From Sipunculus nudus (Eukaryota; Annelida; Sipuncula; Golfingiida; Sipunculidae): a DNA stretch of 64,000 nucleotides. The stretch's first letter is position 1, and each line of letters opens with the position of its first letter. A program made the position numbers and the translations under genes. Shown here piece after piece: positions 44,156 to 55,539 of this stretch. The stretch covers positions 73,063,118 through 73,127,117 of the forward strand of contig CM049317.1 of assembly GCA_026874595.1 (NCBI GenBank), read 5' to 3'. The notes below the pieces were generated by a model, which worked only from the letters and a program-made list of their open reading frames with translations, was not told the origin of the DNA and did not search any database.

Positions 44156-45605
44156 GCAATGTTTACAGTGGGACAAACCGGTAGACAGAAAGGGCTGATC
44201 TCTTTATTTCACCTCCTACGAGAATAATGATATTCAGGTTATGTGCAAAATTATGATGCTAATATCTGAACAAAAATGTTTTACATAATTTCAGTTTACA
44301 TTGTAATCTCAATTAATAAAAATTACATTTTTTAAAAGGGTCCCAAGCTTCAACACTTACATTGTAAAGAGAGTGAATATCTTTCCTGATATTTGACGGT
44401 AACATTTATGTTCGAGGACATTTCTCCTAAAAATTACGCAATTTTCACCTAAATTTTGGCATGTGTATAGAAAACATATATAGGAATAGTTGAACCTAGG
44501 TTTTAGACGAGCTTTTTATCAATCGACTACCCAGGCTGCTTTTGTCTGTAATTATTATTATTCTAAAATTTCCGGAATATACAGCTTCCGAAAGTCTCAA
44601 ACCTCAGCATGTCTGCGTGTATGGTTTAAACAAGATTTGGGTCTAAACTAACCATCTTTATTGCATCTAATTCATCTTATTGAATTTAAGAGTAAAATTT
44701 TGTTAAAAAAAAAATATTAAGATATTATAATTGTACAGTTAAAATAAAAATATAGACATTTCAAAATAAGATTCTCTCGAGTGTGGAGGCAGTAAATGAC
44801 TGCATGTCTGAAAAACTGCAATCAAACAACTAGTGCCCCCTAGCGTCCAGGGTAGCCAGTCAGCCAGTCACGGCTGCGTATGCACCGTGCATAATGTTTT
44901 TATCTATAGATCATCCTGATATTTATTATATTAAATATGCTACGTTAAAAATATTGTAAGAACATGAAAAGACATTAGAATTTGCAACATTTGGCACAGT
45001 TGGTATCAGAACTTGATCCTGGTTCCACCCACTCTCAGGATGATACATGGGAATGTTACACAGGGTCTTTCAGTCATGCATAAACGTAAACCTTCGCAAG
45101 TTTCCTTGGATATGTCGTCCATTCTGGTACGCTCAACTGTATTAATGCAATAATCATATTAATTAAATAGAGTTCATAGCGTATATAAACTATCATAGTG
45201 GGGGTAGTCAGATTTGTCCGACCTAATGGTCGTCCAGCTGTATCACGCCTGCCTGCCTGCTGCGACAACCAGTCGTTTATCTCCATCTATAGATACGAGA
45301 AACGGCACTGGCCTTATCCCGTATTCCAGGGCATCCACAAATTCCATTTCACTAATATTTGAATCGTGGTTACTTAGTTATGCTTGAATTAACTGTCGAT
45401 TTCAAAATTGAAATTTTACAAAATGTCAAGGGATTAATGCTCTTAAATGATATAAGTTTATACTACTGTAACCGAAAATGGCATGACACATAAGAATGAA
45501 TGCATGATGGTGCAGAAAAATGTGAAATAGTGTGATTGGCAGAAAGAAAAAAAATGAACGATCTAAAAATTCCGGATTCTCTCTTATGAACGGTTTGTTG
45601 ATTTA
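44156..45605 (+). repeat. Duplicated-unit upstream segment, receptor copy 2
   Basis: Collinear with 28945-30954 (minus the LINE) and with 58440-59625. At 45264-45276 (GCTGCGACAACCAGTCG) the LINE insertion site of copy 1 is empty. Confidence 0.85.
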
Positions 45606-45620
45606 GAATTTTTTTTTCAG
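45606..45620 (+). promoter_or_regulatory. 3' splice acceptor before receptor copy 2
   Basis: GAATTTTTTTTTCAG then GTCAAAAAGG, 49 bases before the ATG. Confidence 0.6.
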
Positions 45621-45669
45621 GTCAAAAAGGTTAAGCGTGTTTGACGAATATCTATACACAACAGGAATC

Positions 45670-46629
45670 ATGACAACGTATACGGCAGGCTGGACAAGTC
45701 GCAAGACTGAATATCAAGAAGAAAGGGACTTAACAACACTTGTGACGTCATCTCCGACGTCAATGCGTTCAACTGGAACTTTAGTGGATGAGTATACGTA
45801 TCTTGGGATTTTATTCGCCAGTTTCTGATTTAACATGTTGGGAACTGGCCCGATGGTTCGTAAAAAGGTCCGATCACAAACAATATCTTGGTGCCTGTTA
45901 TGCTTGTGAGTGTCAAACGTTGTACATAAAACAGTACTTTTAGTTGTCAACAGCGTTGGGTTAGATATTCTCGACCTCCCCACTTATGGGTGCACTGCCG
46001 TCACTTGTTGTCTTGCCATATCAACGGTATTTGGCCACGGGTCTTTAGCCGGGATGTCGGTGACGCAGCTGGTCGCTGTTGCTGTTCCTTTCAAGACGTC
46101 CACCTGGTGGTCAAGGAAGAGAACCGTGATCAGCTCTGGAATTCTGCTGATGTTCATCTGCCTCATCACTGCCGTTCCCGTGGTAACCGCAGATTACAGC
46201 GGGCCAGGTTGTCCGGACAGTGTTCACAAGTTCCTTGTGGCAGAAAACGTTGTGTCACAAATTATTGCCATTGTGACTTTGTTCATTACAAATATACTTA
46301 CGGTTTTTTATATGATCAAAACAAAGGAACAAAGGGCAGCAATCAAAGGAAATACAGAAGCGTTAACAGCAGTCATTGCGAAATATCGTGCTACAGCCAT
46401 CACAGTGAATTCTATGTTTATATTATTAAATAGTCCAATATTGATTATTCTTATGTTCCTATTTTTTAATGGAAAAACACATCCATGGGCTCATATGGTG
46501 GCCAAATATCTCTCCCATGTGTTCTCGGTACTAACGTTCTTTATATTCATTTGTACTAATCGAACTTTGAGAGAAGAACTGAAGGACATGTTGTCATTGT
46601 TCAGAATGAGACGGGAAGGAATGGAATAA
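45670..46629 (+). pseudogene. Divergent seven-transmembrane receptor, copy 2, two nonsense codons
   Basis: Same receptor as at 31018, 319 sense positions from ATG 45670. TGA at 45826-45828 replaces a Cys codon in TM1 (SFC in the other copies) and TGA at 45907-45909 replaces a Cys or Ala codon in TM2. From 45910 to the natural stop at 46627-46629 the frame is open for 239 codons, including TM3 to TM7 and the tail LREELKDMLSLFRMRREGME. The N-terminal sequon of copy 1 is absent (TTYT). The ECL2 Cys and the non-DRY end of TM3 are conserved. Not functional as a full receptor. Confidence 0.82.
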
Positions 46630-46650
46630 CAATGAAAAAGAGGTTAATCT

Positions 46651-46656
46651 AATAAA
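46651..46656 (+). promoter_or_regulatory. Polyadenylation signal AATAAA, copy 2
   Basis: 22 bases after the stop, as in the other copies. Confidence 0.55.
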
Positions 46657-46659
46657 GGA

Positions 46660-46995
46660 ATAATAGTTCATCTTAAGCCTAAAGTAAGTTTTTTCAACTC
46701 AAATGAAGGTTTCTGTAAGTAAACTTGAGTTTCCCTAGGCAATTTCTTACAAAAATGCGTCAGGTTTGGTAGTGTGTGGCTGGAACTACGTTTTGTATAT
46801 GTCAGTTTTGTGTGATGATTGGCAACTATGCATAACTAATTGTATGACAGTTTTTAAGTAACCTATTGGTAAATTCACTTACCATATAAAGTTTATTTTA
46901 TATTGTGTTCTGGTTTTCCATTGTTAGTGGAGTGATTACATATGTGTGTATTACTATAATTTGCCAAATAAAATCAGTAAAAGTTCTTTCTGTGA
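46660..46995 (+). repeat. Receptor 3' flank, copy 2
   Basis: Collinear with 32010-32340. Confidence 0.85.
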
Positions 46996-47183
46996 AATTT
47001 ACTTTGCATTTACAGACGAGTAAGAGGTGTACAGAGGCACAGAGACTACACACACATTGATAAAGCGAGAGATGATGAACGCGGAGAAGAGCCAAGAACA
47101 GACAGATTGAGCGAACGAATGGACAAACAGAGAGAAAGAGAAAGAGTAACAATAAAAAAACGAGGAAAGAGCAGGAGCACAAT

Positions 47184-47460
47184 GAGAGAGAGAGAGAAAG
47201 AGAGAGAGGGGGGGGGTATTACGGCTAGGGACGGAAAAATAACAGAGAGAGACCGAAGGCATGGGGAGAGAGCAGAGAGCGAGAGTCAGAGCAAGATAGA
47301 CAGAGAAACACAGAAACAGGATTGTGTTTCAGCTAGGGACGGGAAAGAAAACAAGAGCAGAGAGTGAGAGAGAGTGCGCGGAATGAGAAAGCAAGATGTA
47401 AGTACGAGAGAGAGAGAGAGAGAGGGAGAGAGAGAGAGAGAAAGAGAGAGAGGCAATGAG
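47184..47460. repeat. Interrupted GA-rich microsatellite region
   Basis: Several short GA arrays (47184-47210, 47405-47452) separated by purine-rich sequence with partial internal duplication (GCTAGGGACGG twice). Paralogous to 32537-32597. Confidence 0.85.
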
Positions 47461-47524
47461 ATCGCACGAAGAAGACGAGCGAGAGAGCAAGATGAATGGG
47501 GAGAAAATCTGCATGATGCCCTCC

Positions 47525-47612
47525 ATCTCCGTGTTTAGACCACCATGGGGCGTGGGCATGATGTTCCCCCATCGTGCGACGCGTCTATGTTGCTCCAATA
47601 GCATGGACGTGC
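47525..47612 (+). repeat. Minisatellite remnant, about 2 units
   Basis: Same units as 32690-32960, then an (AAAT)n run at 47622-47638. Confidence 0.8.
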
Positions 47613-47649
47613 CTATGGTATAAATAAATAAATAAATAGATATATAGTG

Positions 47650-48190
47650 TGAAAGCAAGGTCCTTTCTTGTACGCATATACCGTATGCATGTGTAATAAA
47701 TTAGCTGTCACAACACAATCAATATATTTTGACTTGTTATGTTAAATATATTGACACCTCCGTGTTACAATGTTTGCTGGACTTGATTACTTTATTTCGT
47801 GCAAAGACTCATTACATGCACAGAGGTAAATCTGCAGGACAACTATCTGAGCGTACGGCATTGTAGGTTTTATATTTTGCTTTTGTTAATAGATTAACCA
47901 GGAAATTTAAACTGAGGGCTTAGTTTGCTGTGCAGAAACCATATCATGCTTGCCATGTGAAAAAAAATCATAATCTGTTTCATTCATTTTCAACACATCT
48001 GACTGGGCGATGTAATATAGTATCGTCCCCGTCTCTATCCATAATGAAAGTATACATTTTAAGGAATGCTCAGATAACGAATCATAGAAACATTAAGAGT
48101 TCAAATACCTCATAGAGCAAACCATTAAGAGACAAATAAAGACACTGTTTCATTTTTCCGTTACACCCGTCCATATAATCGGTCCACGGT
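47650..48190 (+). repeat. Recurrent unit landmark block, copy 4
   Basis: Near-identical to 33360-33900, with TATAAAAG at 48200-48207 just after it. Confidence 0.88.
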
Positions 48191-48312
48191 TGTAAAACAT
48201 ATAAAAGCTTAAATGAACCGAGATAGTTCAAATCACTTTGTCAGAGGTAAGTGTTTACTTTTGTGGATTTTTGTAAATGTTACTTCCATAGTCGGTTTGA
48301 TTAGCCGTTATC

Positions 48313-49330
48313 ATGGAGACATTGAAGTCTATTCTCGAGAGTGGACAGGCTTTAAGGGGATTTCGTGAACAAGCGTGCAAAGGCTTGAGAGGCAAAGCAG
48401 CGAGATGATGCGGACTGCGATGTCAGGGCTGGGAAGCGTGAGAAAGAGCGAGAATGTTAAGCAAGAGCTCATGAGAAGGAGCGTGAGCGTGAAACCAGAG
48501 CCCACGAGATAGATGTGCTGAAGTTAAAAGCAGCGCCTGGTGCGGTCGATGAGGGCGACAGTCAGATGGGAGGTAAGGAATCGATTCCGAAACTCAAGCT
48601 CCCTGATTTTGATGGACAGCACGACACTCTAGATTCATTTCTAGAGCGTTTTGGGCGTTATGGCTTTGTACTTTGTACTTAAGTCCTTTGTTTCGTGGTA
48701 AGGCGCTTGATACTTACACGCAGTTATCGGTTATGAACTATGATAACATGAGATATAGTTAGCTCTTATAAAGCGTTACCAGATGACTAAGGAAGGATAT
48801 CATAACAAGTTTCGTACTTGTAGGCCAGGGCGTGGCGAAACTCTAAATCAGTCCGCGGTACGGCTTAGTGGATACCTTGACCATTAGACAGAGATGTCAG
48901 TTATAGGCGATGACTTCAACATGTTAGTTGATTCGCTGATGTGTGAACAGTATCTGAACTGTTGCAGCAAGGATCTCTCTGTTTTCTTGTAAAAGCGACG
49001 GTGTCGCGATATAGACAGTACGGCGGATATGGCCGAGATATATACAGATGCCCACGGATTACTTAGTTTTACGGTGAGTTCCCGTAGGAGTGCTCCCCGA
49101 GCAGGGAAGCATTTATCTCAGCCGAGAGAGAACCGCGATTTAGAACGCATATCAAATGATCAGCCGTTCAAGCCATCGGTAGGCGTGCGTTTCTTCGTAT
49201 GCCGCAGTTTAGGACATTAGGCGCGTGAATGTAAACAGACCAGTGCCAGGTCTGGACCAAGATCTACCCCACAAATATGTCGTTCAGCTGCTGAATAGCA
49301 TGCTTTTAGTCTTGTAGAAGTAAGGTGGCT
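48313..49330 (+). pseudogene. gag: gag (family 2, copy 2)
   Basis: ATG 48313 (METLKSILESGQALRGF), Arg/Glu-rich segment, KLKLPDFDGQHDTLDSFLERF, GYHNKF, and a knuckle remnant FFVCRSLGH...ARECK at about 49187-49230 that keeps more of the CCHC pattern than copy 1. Frames broken. Confidence 0.72.
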
Positions 49331-49399
49331 AAACCGAAGTCTAAGTCTATGCCAACCGTCTCTACGGAGTCCGAGTCGGCAATCGTCGGTACCGTTATT

Positions 49400-49830
49400 C
49401 CGGATTCGGATTCAGAGTCAGTCATTCGGATTGACTGCTGTAGAAGAGGGAGGTAGCTCATTACCTATTATTGAGGGGTTAGTTAACGGCAAGGTAGCCT
49501 AGGTGTTATGCGATTCCGAACCAGTTCACCGACACAACGTTGAGTGTTCTTTGTTTTACGTATGGGTTAGACGTTTTCTGACGGCGAAGACTAGTATAGA
49601 TTGTCCATACTTTGTGGGGACTAAAATCTCTTGCGGAAGTGATAGCATAGGACAATGATAGGACGATTTTTAGTCCGTATTGAGAGACAAACGCGGTGAT
49701 CCATATGGATCAAGGATCGTGGTACCCCAGTCGTTACGGACTGACGTTATGAAGTTGGGCCATCAGTCGATTATGGCGATGATAGTCGGACATGCCGTAT
49801 GCGACTGAGCGCTAGGAAACGTAGCCAGAT
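49400..49830 (+). pseudogene. Protease-like region (family 2, copy 2), disrupted by a copied segment
   Basis: The equivalent of the AKVLRDSG motif lies near 49493-49515 but reads RDSEPVH, so the active-site Gly is lost. From 49625 to 49779 the protease C-terminal part is interrupted by a second copy of sequence that belongs 411 bp downstream. Confidence 0.5.
49625..49779 (+). repeat. 154-bp direct repeat, displaced copy
   Basis: Matches 50036-50189 with about one mismatch. Copy 1 of the element (35.3 kb) has no such segment here, so this is the inserted copy. Confidence 0.9.
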
Positions 49831-50035
49831 CGGAAATCAGACGTAGTATGTGACAACGTTAAGTCACAACCGGAAGTAATGTCCGCTGTAGAGACAAGTG
49901 CATCTGCACGTAAGTGGGAAAAACGCCAACCCGAGGTTTTCATGTCGCAAGCCCGGACGCAGATGCAAGTCCAGCCAAATTTTTTGAAAGCACAGAAAGA
50001 TGATCAGTCGTTAGCTCCCCATAGAAGATTGCTAT

Positions 50036-50189
50036 AATCTCTTGCGGAAGTGATAGCATAGGACAATGATAGGACGATTTTTAGTCCGTATTGAGAGACA
50101 AACGCGGTGATCCATATGGATCAAGGATCGTGGTACCCCAGTCGTTACGGACTGACGTTATGAAGTTGGGCCATCAGTCGATTATGACG
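50036..50189 (+). repeat. 154-bp direct repeat, original position
   Basis: Collinear with 35620-35735 of copy 1 in its second half, just before the integrase zinc-binding module. Confidence 0.85.
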
Positions 50190-51165
50190 GGTGATTAGGG
50201 CGTGGATCAGATACACGATCGCGTGAGAGCCCAGTTCTACTGGGAGGGAATGTACGGCGATATGGCAGCGTTCTGCAAGTCGTGTCTCATATGTCAGAAA
50301 ACCACATCGAAAGGCAGAGTAACTGGGCTACGTTAGGAAAGATGCCACTTATTGTCGAACCCTTGGCGTAATATCGCCATGGATCATGTCGTATCGGTCA
50401 CCGGTACATACTGGCCATTATTGACTACGCTACGCGGTACCCTGAGGCAGTAGCCTTAAAGAAAATAGACACAGAGACCGTAGCTGGCGCGTTAGTAGAT
50501 GTCTTACACGAGTAGGAGTACCAGCGGAAGTACTAACCGACATGGGGCGTCCGTTAACGTCTGGCCTCATTAGAAGAGAAGTAAGCCCAGTGTTATCAGT
50601 CAAAAAGCTAACTAACACACCATATCACTCGATGTTTAACGGATGGTGGAGAGATTCAACGGCACGTTGAAATTGATAATAAAACGGATGTGCACGGAGA
50701 GACCACGAGATTTGGATCGGTATTTTTTTTTTTAGCGCGATGCTCGTTGCGTATAGAAAGACGCCTCGCGAGAGCACCGGTTTCTCCCCGTTTGAGTTAT
50801 TCTACGGCCGAGTTGTGAGGGGTCCCATGCACATTCTACGCGACCTGTGGACCAAGCATGATACGAACGCAAGAACAAAGATGATACACAAGTACGTTCT
50901 CGATCTCCAAGATAAGTTGAGCGATACGTGTGCGATAGCTCGGAGGCTTTTAGCAAATCCGCGGTGCGATACAAGCAGTTTTACGATGAAGGTAAACACG
51001 ACCGCAAATTCAAGATCGGAGACGAGGTATTGTTGCTCCTCCGGACAGACCGAGGCAAACTACTTGTTCAATGGAAAAGCCCCTACAGCGTCGTAGACAA
51101 ACTATGGGATCTAGACTATCAGGTCAAAACCATCCATGTAAACATGTGTAAAACAGTATAAGATC
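50150..51165 (+). pseudogene. Integrase (family 2, copy 2)
   Basis: Zinc-binding remnant (CKSCLICQKTT) near 50275-50305, core pieces TILAIIDYATRYPEAVAL, LTDMG and an NGWWRDSTA region with the catalytic Glu area shifted by mutations (about 50640-50670), then the open stretches 50740-51161 with RKTPRESTGFSPFELFYGR, YVLDLQDKLSDTCAIARR and the SH3-like VQWKSPYSVVDKLWDLDY. Retains the segment deleted in copy 1. Confidence 0.8.
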
Positions 51166-51339
51166 ACGAATGATCCTCAGCATGTTTTGTCGGCGATTTA
51201 CAAGGACCAGAGCGAATTCGAACGTAAACAGGTTAATTAGGATTTGGAAACCGAATCGCCCGTAGACGAAGAACTGAACATTGAGGGAGTTGAAAAAACC
51301 ACCCACTTGTCCTTACCAGCCAAACCGAACGTTATTTTC

Positions 51340-52010
51340 AGGTAAATGCCGAGCTACGCAAGCGACAGCGACGTGAGATACACGATCTGTTAGCCTAGTG
51401 TGGGGAAGTTTTCACAGATGTCCCCAAACTCACCAATGTCACAGAGTGTAACATCCGTCTCACTTCCGATACACACGTGAAGGCAAAACCGTATCATGTG
51501 CCATTCGAGTTGAGAGAAACCATGCGATCGGGAATCATCGAAGTGTTAGAACAAGGTATTTTTGAGAAATCGGAGTCGAGTTTTACGTCCCCTGTATCAA
51601 CTCGCTTAAAGCTAAGCTTGCTGATCCGCCCATTCTGAAAATGTCTGATTTCAGTAAATGGTTCTACCTAAAATGCGACGCGTCGGATGTCGGAAACGGG
51701 AGCATCCTTATGAAGGAACAGAAAGGGATGCAGGAAATTGCTGGCAGGAGAGCAGTCTTACTCTATTATCAGGAGAGTGTTTAGCAATCGTTTGGGCAGT
51801 ACAAAAGTTTGAAATGTACTTGTCATGTAGACTATTCACCATCCAAACTGACCAAAACCTCTTAAATGCATTAGTAGTAAGGCCAAATGTGTAAAAAGAG
51901 AGAGTGATGAGGTGGGCTTTATATTTCAAGTTTTAGTTTTGAGATACAAGTAGTGTCTGGCAAGTGGAACCATGGGCCAGATTTTCTGAGCGGGTTACCA
52001 GAGTGATGAG
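51340..52010 (+). pseudogene. RT start joined to RNase H (family 2, copy 2), RT core deleted
   Basis: The N-terminal part of RT (VFTDVP, PYHVPFELRETMRSGIIEVLEQ, FEKSESSF) runs to about 51600, then continues directly as RNase H: SKWFYLKCDASDVGNGSILM, LLSGECLAIVWAVQKFEMYL, FTIQTDQNLLNAL, and a closing GKWNHGPDFLSG. The catalytic RT motifs present in copy 1 are missing, so about 0.8 kb is deleted. Confidence 0.8.
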
Positions 52011-52014
52011 CTGG

Positions 52015-52280
52015 ATTAGTTTTTTTGTATTTGTTAAGATAGATAGTGTATTTAGATATGACTTGTTAGATGTTTTCACTTAAATTATCATGGATTACTA
52101 GTGAAAACTGTCTTCACCCAACATATAATGAATCAGTGTTGTATGATGTCTGTACTTAACTTATTATATATAGATCGATAGTGCGTATCGAGAAAATACT
52201 ACGTATTTTCCGTTAAAGAGGATAATGATGTCACTTGAGGTCTGTGACTTTTTATATATATTTAGGTATATAAATACCAA
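52015..52280. other. Unassigned, possible element 3' end
   Basis: AT-rich; no polypurine tract or LTR recognised. Confidence 0.35.
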
Positions 52281-52284
52281 TATT

Positions 52285-52510
52285 CCCGTCTTTTTTCTGT
52301 TGTAAATATGATTTCTGTACAAAAGAATATATAAATCTTTCACACTGAAGAAACAACATATATTTGTGAAAAAATAGTTAATAAAAATCTTTTTACCAGT
52401 CTTATCTCTAATATACATATGATTTCTGTAAAAAGACAATATTAAAATCTTTCACACTAAAAAATCAGCTACCACTTTTGTGGAATAATTTCAATAAAAG
52501 TCTTTTTCAT
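52285..52510. repeat. ~111-bp monomer array, copy 3
   Basis: Two monomers; TTCTGTA recurs at 52313 and 52424. The lead-in AATATTCCCGTCTT matches 7230. Not next to a LINE ORF here. Confidence 0.85.
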
Positions 52511-52619
52511 TAATCATAACAATACATAAATTAAAAAAATTGATTGACAAGATCAGTATATATACAATGCACATAATATGTTTAATGACATACTTCTTGC
52601 GTTTCCTAATCTTCTACTA

Positions 52620-53315
52620 TATTTCATAGATTCTAATTCTAGTGGGTACGATTCGTGCCCTGTTAATGAATGACCACATAATTAAAGGTCTCAAAAATAG
52701 AGGAAAAAATGCGTAAAAATTTGAAAAAATAAAATCCAGCTGGCGCCACAAATCTACAGAAACTCATGTAACACACCATGATAAATAGGCATGCGCAGAA
52801 TCATGGCGATCAATGCATTAGTTGTTGAGATACTGGAGCTTTTGTACCACTTTTTCATTATTCTCGGGGTACTTCTTAGCCCCATAGCCCGGAGGATCTA
52901 GGTAACGGAGACTTAATGTAAGGTTTCCCTGGAGACGTTTCATGGATCTCCCAGGATCTAAAGAAAGAAGATTCTAGTTCTAGTTGTTACGATTTGTGCC
53001 TTGTTCAAGGATAACCACATTTTTCAAGGGGTCAAAAATAGAGAAAAATGCGTAAATTTTGAAAGCATCCAGGTGGCGCCACCAGTCTACATAATATGAT
53101 GGAACACTCCATGATGAAAATGTATGCAAAGAATCCTGGTGTTCAATGCATTACTTGTTGAGATACTGGAGCTTTTGTGTCAAATTTTCAATTATTTTTG
53201 GCGTCTGAGCCCCATAGCTCGGAGGATATGAATAATAAGGAAATATGTCCTGGACCTCCCTGAATGTCAGGTTAGAAAATTCTAGGTCAAGCAGCTACGA
53301 TATGTGCCTGGTTAA
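52620..53315 (-). repeat. ~340-bp tandem repeat, about 2 units
   Basis: Same units and orientation as 37440-39245 (GGTCTCAAAAATAGAG, ATCATGGCGATCAATGCATTAGTTGTTGAGATACTGG). It ends at GTTAACGGACGG, running into the simple repeat. Confidence 0.9.
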
Positions 53316-53357
53316 CGGACGGACATACGGACGGACAGACAGATGGATGGACAGGGT
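53316..53357. repeat. (GGAC/AGAC)n simple repeat
   Basis: Tetranucleotide-like GGACGGACATACGGACGGACAGACAGATGG run at the end of the tandem units, the mirror of the GTCT/GTCC run at 61571-61645. Confidence 0.9.
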
Positions 53358-53359
53358 GA

Positions 53360-54860
53360 TTACTTTAGGGCAACAGCTTATTCAAGCGGGGCCCTAAATA
53401 GGTCAAACTTAGTAAAATGTCAGCTTCTCAGTGCGCTCAAGAATAACATTATATCATATTATGAGAAAACTAAAATGTCCAGTTATAAAAGAGCAGTTTT
53501 TACAGGAGAGATTTGGTATGCACCTAGCCTGCAAAAGACCTCCACCCCCACCCACACTCATGCACACACATTCCCCATAATACATGTATATTAAGAAAGA
53601 TCAATAGGAAAAAAGTTCAGACCAGCCTCAACCCATGTAACCCATAGAGAAGAAATGACTCCACTGAAAAACAATTAATGAAATCAAGTCTTATTGTGTT
53701 TCAGTGGTTATGAGTAAACATTGAGACACCATCATTCTCTGAAAGATCCATAGATTAGAAATATGGTGAATAAACACAGAGCTGTCGTATTAGGACTAAC
53801 TTTTTTTTCATGAATTATTCATTTCATTTGACTGTTCCCCCTAAAGAATAATGTTCTCATCCAATCATAGTACTTATGCTGCACCACACTAACACATTCA
53901 AATCAGTGTTATCACCCATGAGTCAGTTCTCGATCTCAAAAAATTAAAGTTATATAAAAAACAGAAGAGGCAATTTGTCTCATATCAATAATATGATGCA
54001 ATTATCTCTGGCAATGCAAGCATGCAGAGACAGTTTGCGTGTTTTGACACATGACTAACAGTGTTACAGCCGGACAAAGAAATAGATATTACATTGATTG
54101 GGATATAATATTCTATGAAAGCATTAATAACATAAGGAGACTGGTATTTCCTCTCAGAAAGGCTACTGCCCCCATGTATCACAGTAAATTTAATAATTTC
54201 AGACAAATTTAATTGTGTGTTGATTTCTGTATTAGACAGAAACAAGTGACCAAGGGGCCGTGAAGCTCAGCTGATGCTGGAGTTTTAAATCACTGGAATT
54301 AATATTGCATGCAATGTGAAAACCAAACAACTATATCCATTACAGTACGTAAGAGCGGGTTTGGCATTTTTTTCTGTTCAGAATTAAAAACAATTTAGAG
54401 ATAACACATTTTCTACATTTGAAAAAAGGTCCATCACCGCTGTGAGTCTGGGGACCTTATATGAAATACTTTTTACGAGTTATTGTGTTAACAATGTGAT
54501 TCCTTTTGCATGCATATTTGATAAAAGAGTGCTACCTCATTACGTGTTCAGGAATGGGTTTTACCGCATAACTTACAGAAAAATGGTTGACTATGACAAT
54601 ATATCATGCCTCGTTGTTGTTGACATGAGGACCTGTCCTACTGTTAAGGTGGAACAAACAATTATGGTTACAATTATGATTTCTGCCCTGCTGAAAGAGG
54701 GACCTAAAATTTAACACCAAACTGGGAATAACTTTTTTTTACCTTTGACCTCCGGAAACCAACATCGATAGGGATCTTCCATAATTGATGGTTAATACAT
54801 ATTTCAGGTTTGAACTCAATACGTCAATCTTATCTGGAGTTATAATCCGGAAAAGAATTT
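53360..54860. other. Unique-looking DNA, no recognised gene
   Basis: The first bases (GGGTGATTACTTTAGGGCAACAGC...GGGGCCCTAA) look like the outer end of a repeat element. The 54442-54714 (+) frame of 90 codons has no recognisable domain; its 3' flank (54.72-54.86) leads into the GGAC repeat and hairpin, so it is probably part of that repeat element. Confidence 0.4.
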
Positions 54861-54958
54861 GTGGACGGACGGACAGACGGACAGACAGATGGACGGACGG
54901 ACGGACGTCGGCCAAAATGTAATGGCTAAAGCTCAGATGACTTTCAGTCAGCTGAGCT
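54861..54958 (-). repeat. GGAC simple repeat plus 13-bp hairpin
   Basis: GGACGGAC/AGAC run (54864-54906) followed by hairpin arms 54930-54942 and 54946-54958 around TTC (AGCTCAGATGACT / AGTCAGCTGAGCT, one mismatch). It is the reverse complement of the structure at 61533-61645. Confidence 0.9.
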
Positions 54959-55154
54959 AAAATAATATATCTATATTACTTCCCAAACCTCTCGACAACA
55001 TCCAGTGCTCCGCTCCCTTACTTGTTTACATCTATGATGAAAGAAACAAATCGGGTAAGGCAGCCCTCTCATGGTTGCCTTCGGTACTACAATGCTTTAT
55101 CTGGGTTCTTGTGCGAACAACATTTATTCCGTTTTTGAGCGATCACAGAACAGA

Positions 55155-55535
55155 TGCGACACCAAATCAATTAAAGAAGCTCATGCCTATTATATTAGAT
55201 CTTTGCATGTATGAATAGATGCGATGAATGACTGGAATATAAAAAATAAAACCTGAAACTGAAAAAAAATATTTAAAGCTGTAAAAGCAACTTGGATATG
55301 TATAATTCTGTTTAAACCGGTGTCGCACTTTTTTTGTGATCGCGTCTGTTTTTCTTAAATTTTCTTCTTATATTATTGCTGATATTTATTCTGTTTTAAA
55401 ATATTTAAACGAGATTTGTATGAAAAATATAAAACTGATTGACATTTTTAGACTGTAAATTAACTTAAATTAATAGCACTCAGTTCATTGAAGAATAATA
55501 CACATAAAAAATTACTTCAGACCGTGTCTGAGCCC
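55155..55535 (-). repeat. LINE-linked segment, copy 2
   Basis: Matches 39246-39585. Confidence 0.7.
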
Positions 55536-55539
55536 CTCA

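Larger units (their letters stand above)
48313..52010 (+). mobile_element. LTR-type retrotransposon remnant, family 2, copy 2 (gag-PR-IN-RT/RH)
   Basis: Collinear with 34004-37439 but reaching RNase H. Order again gag, protease, integrase, RT. Stops and shifts throughout. An internal 154-bp segment is present twice (49625-49779, 50036-50189). Most of the RT core is deleted near 51600. No LTRs were found. Confidence 0.82.

Noticed and set aside
54442-54714. Real 90-codon gene
   Set aside because: No recognisable domain, and it sits in DNA leading into a hairpin-type repeat terminus, so it is more likely repeat body.
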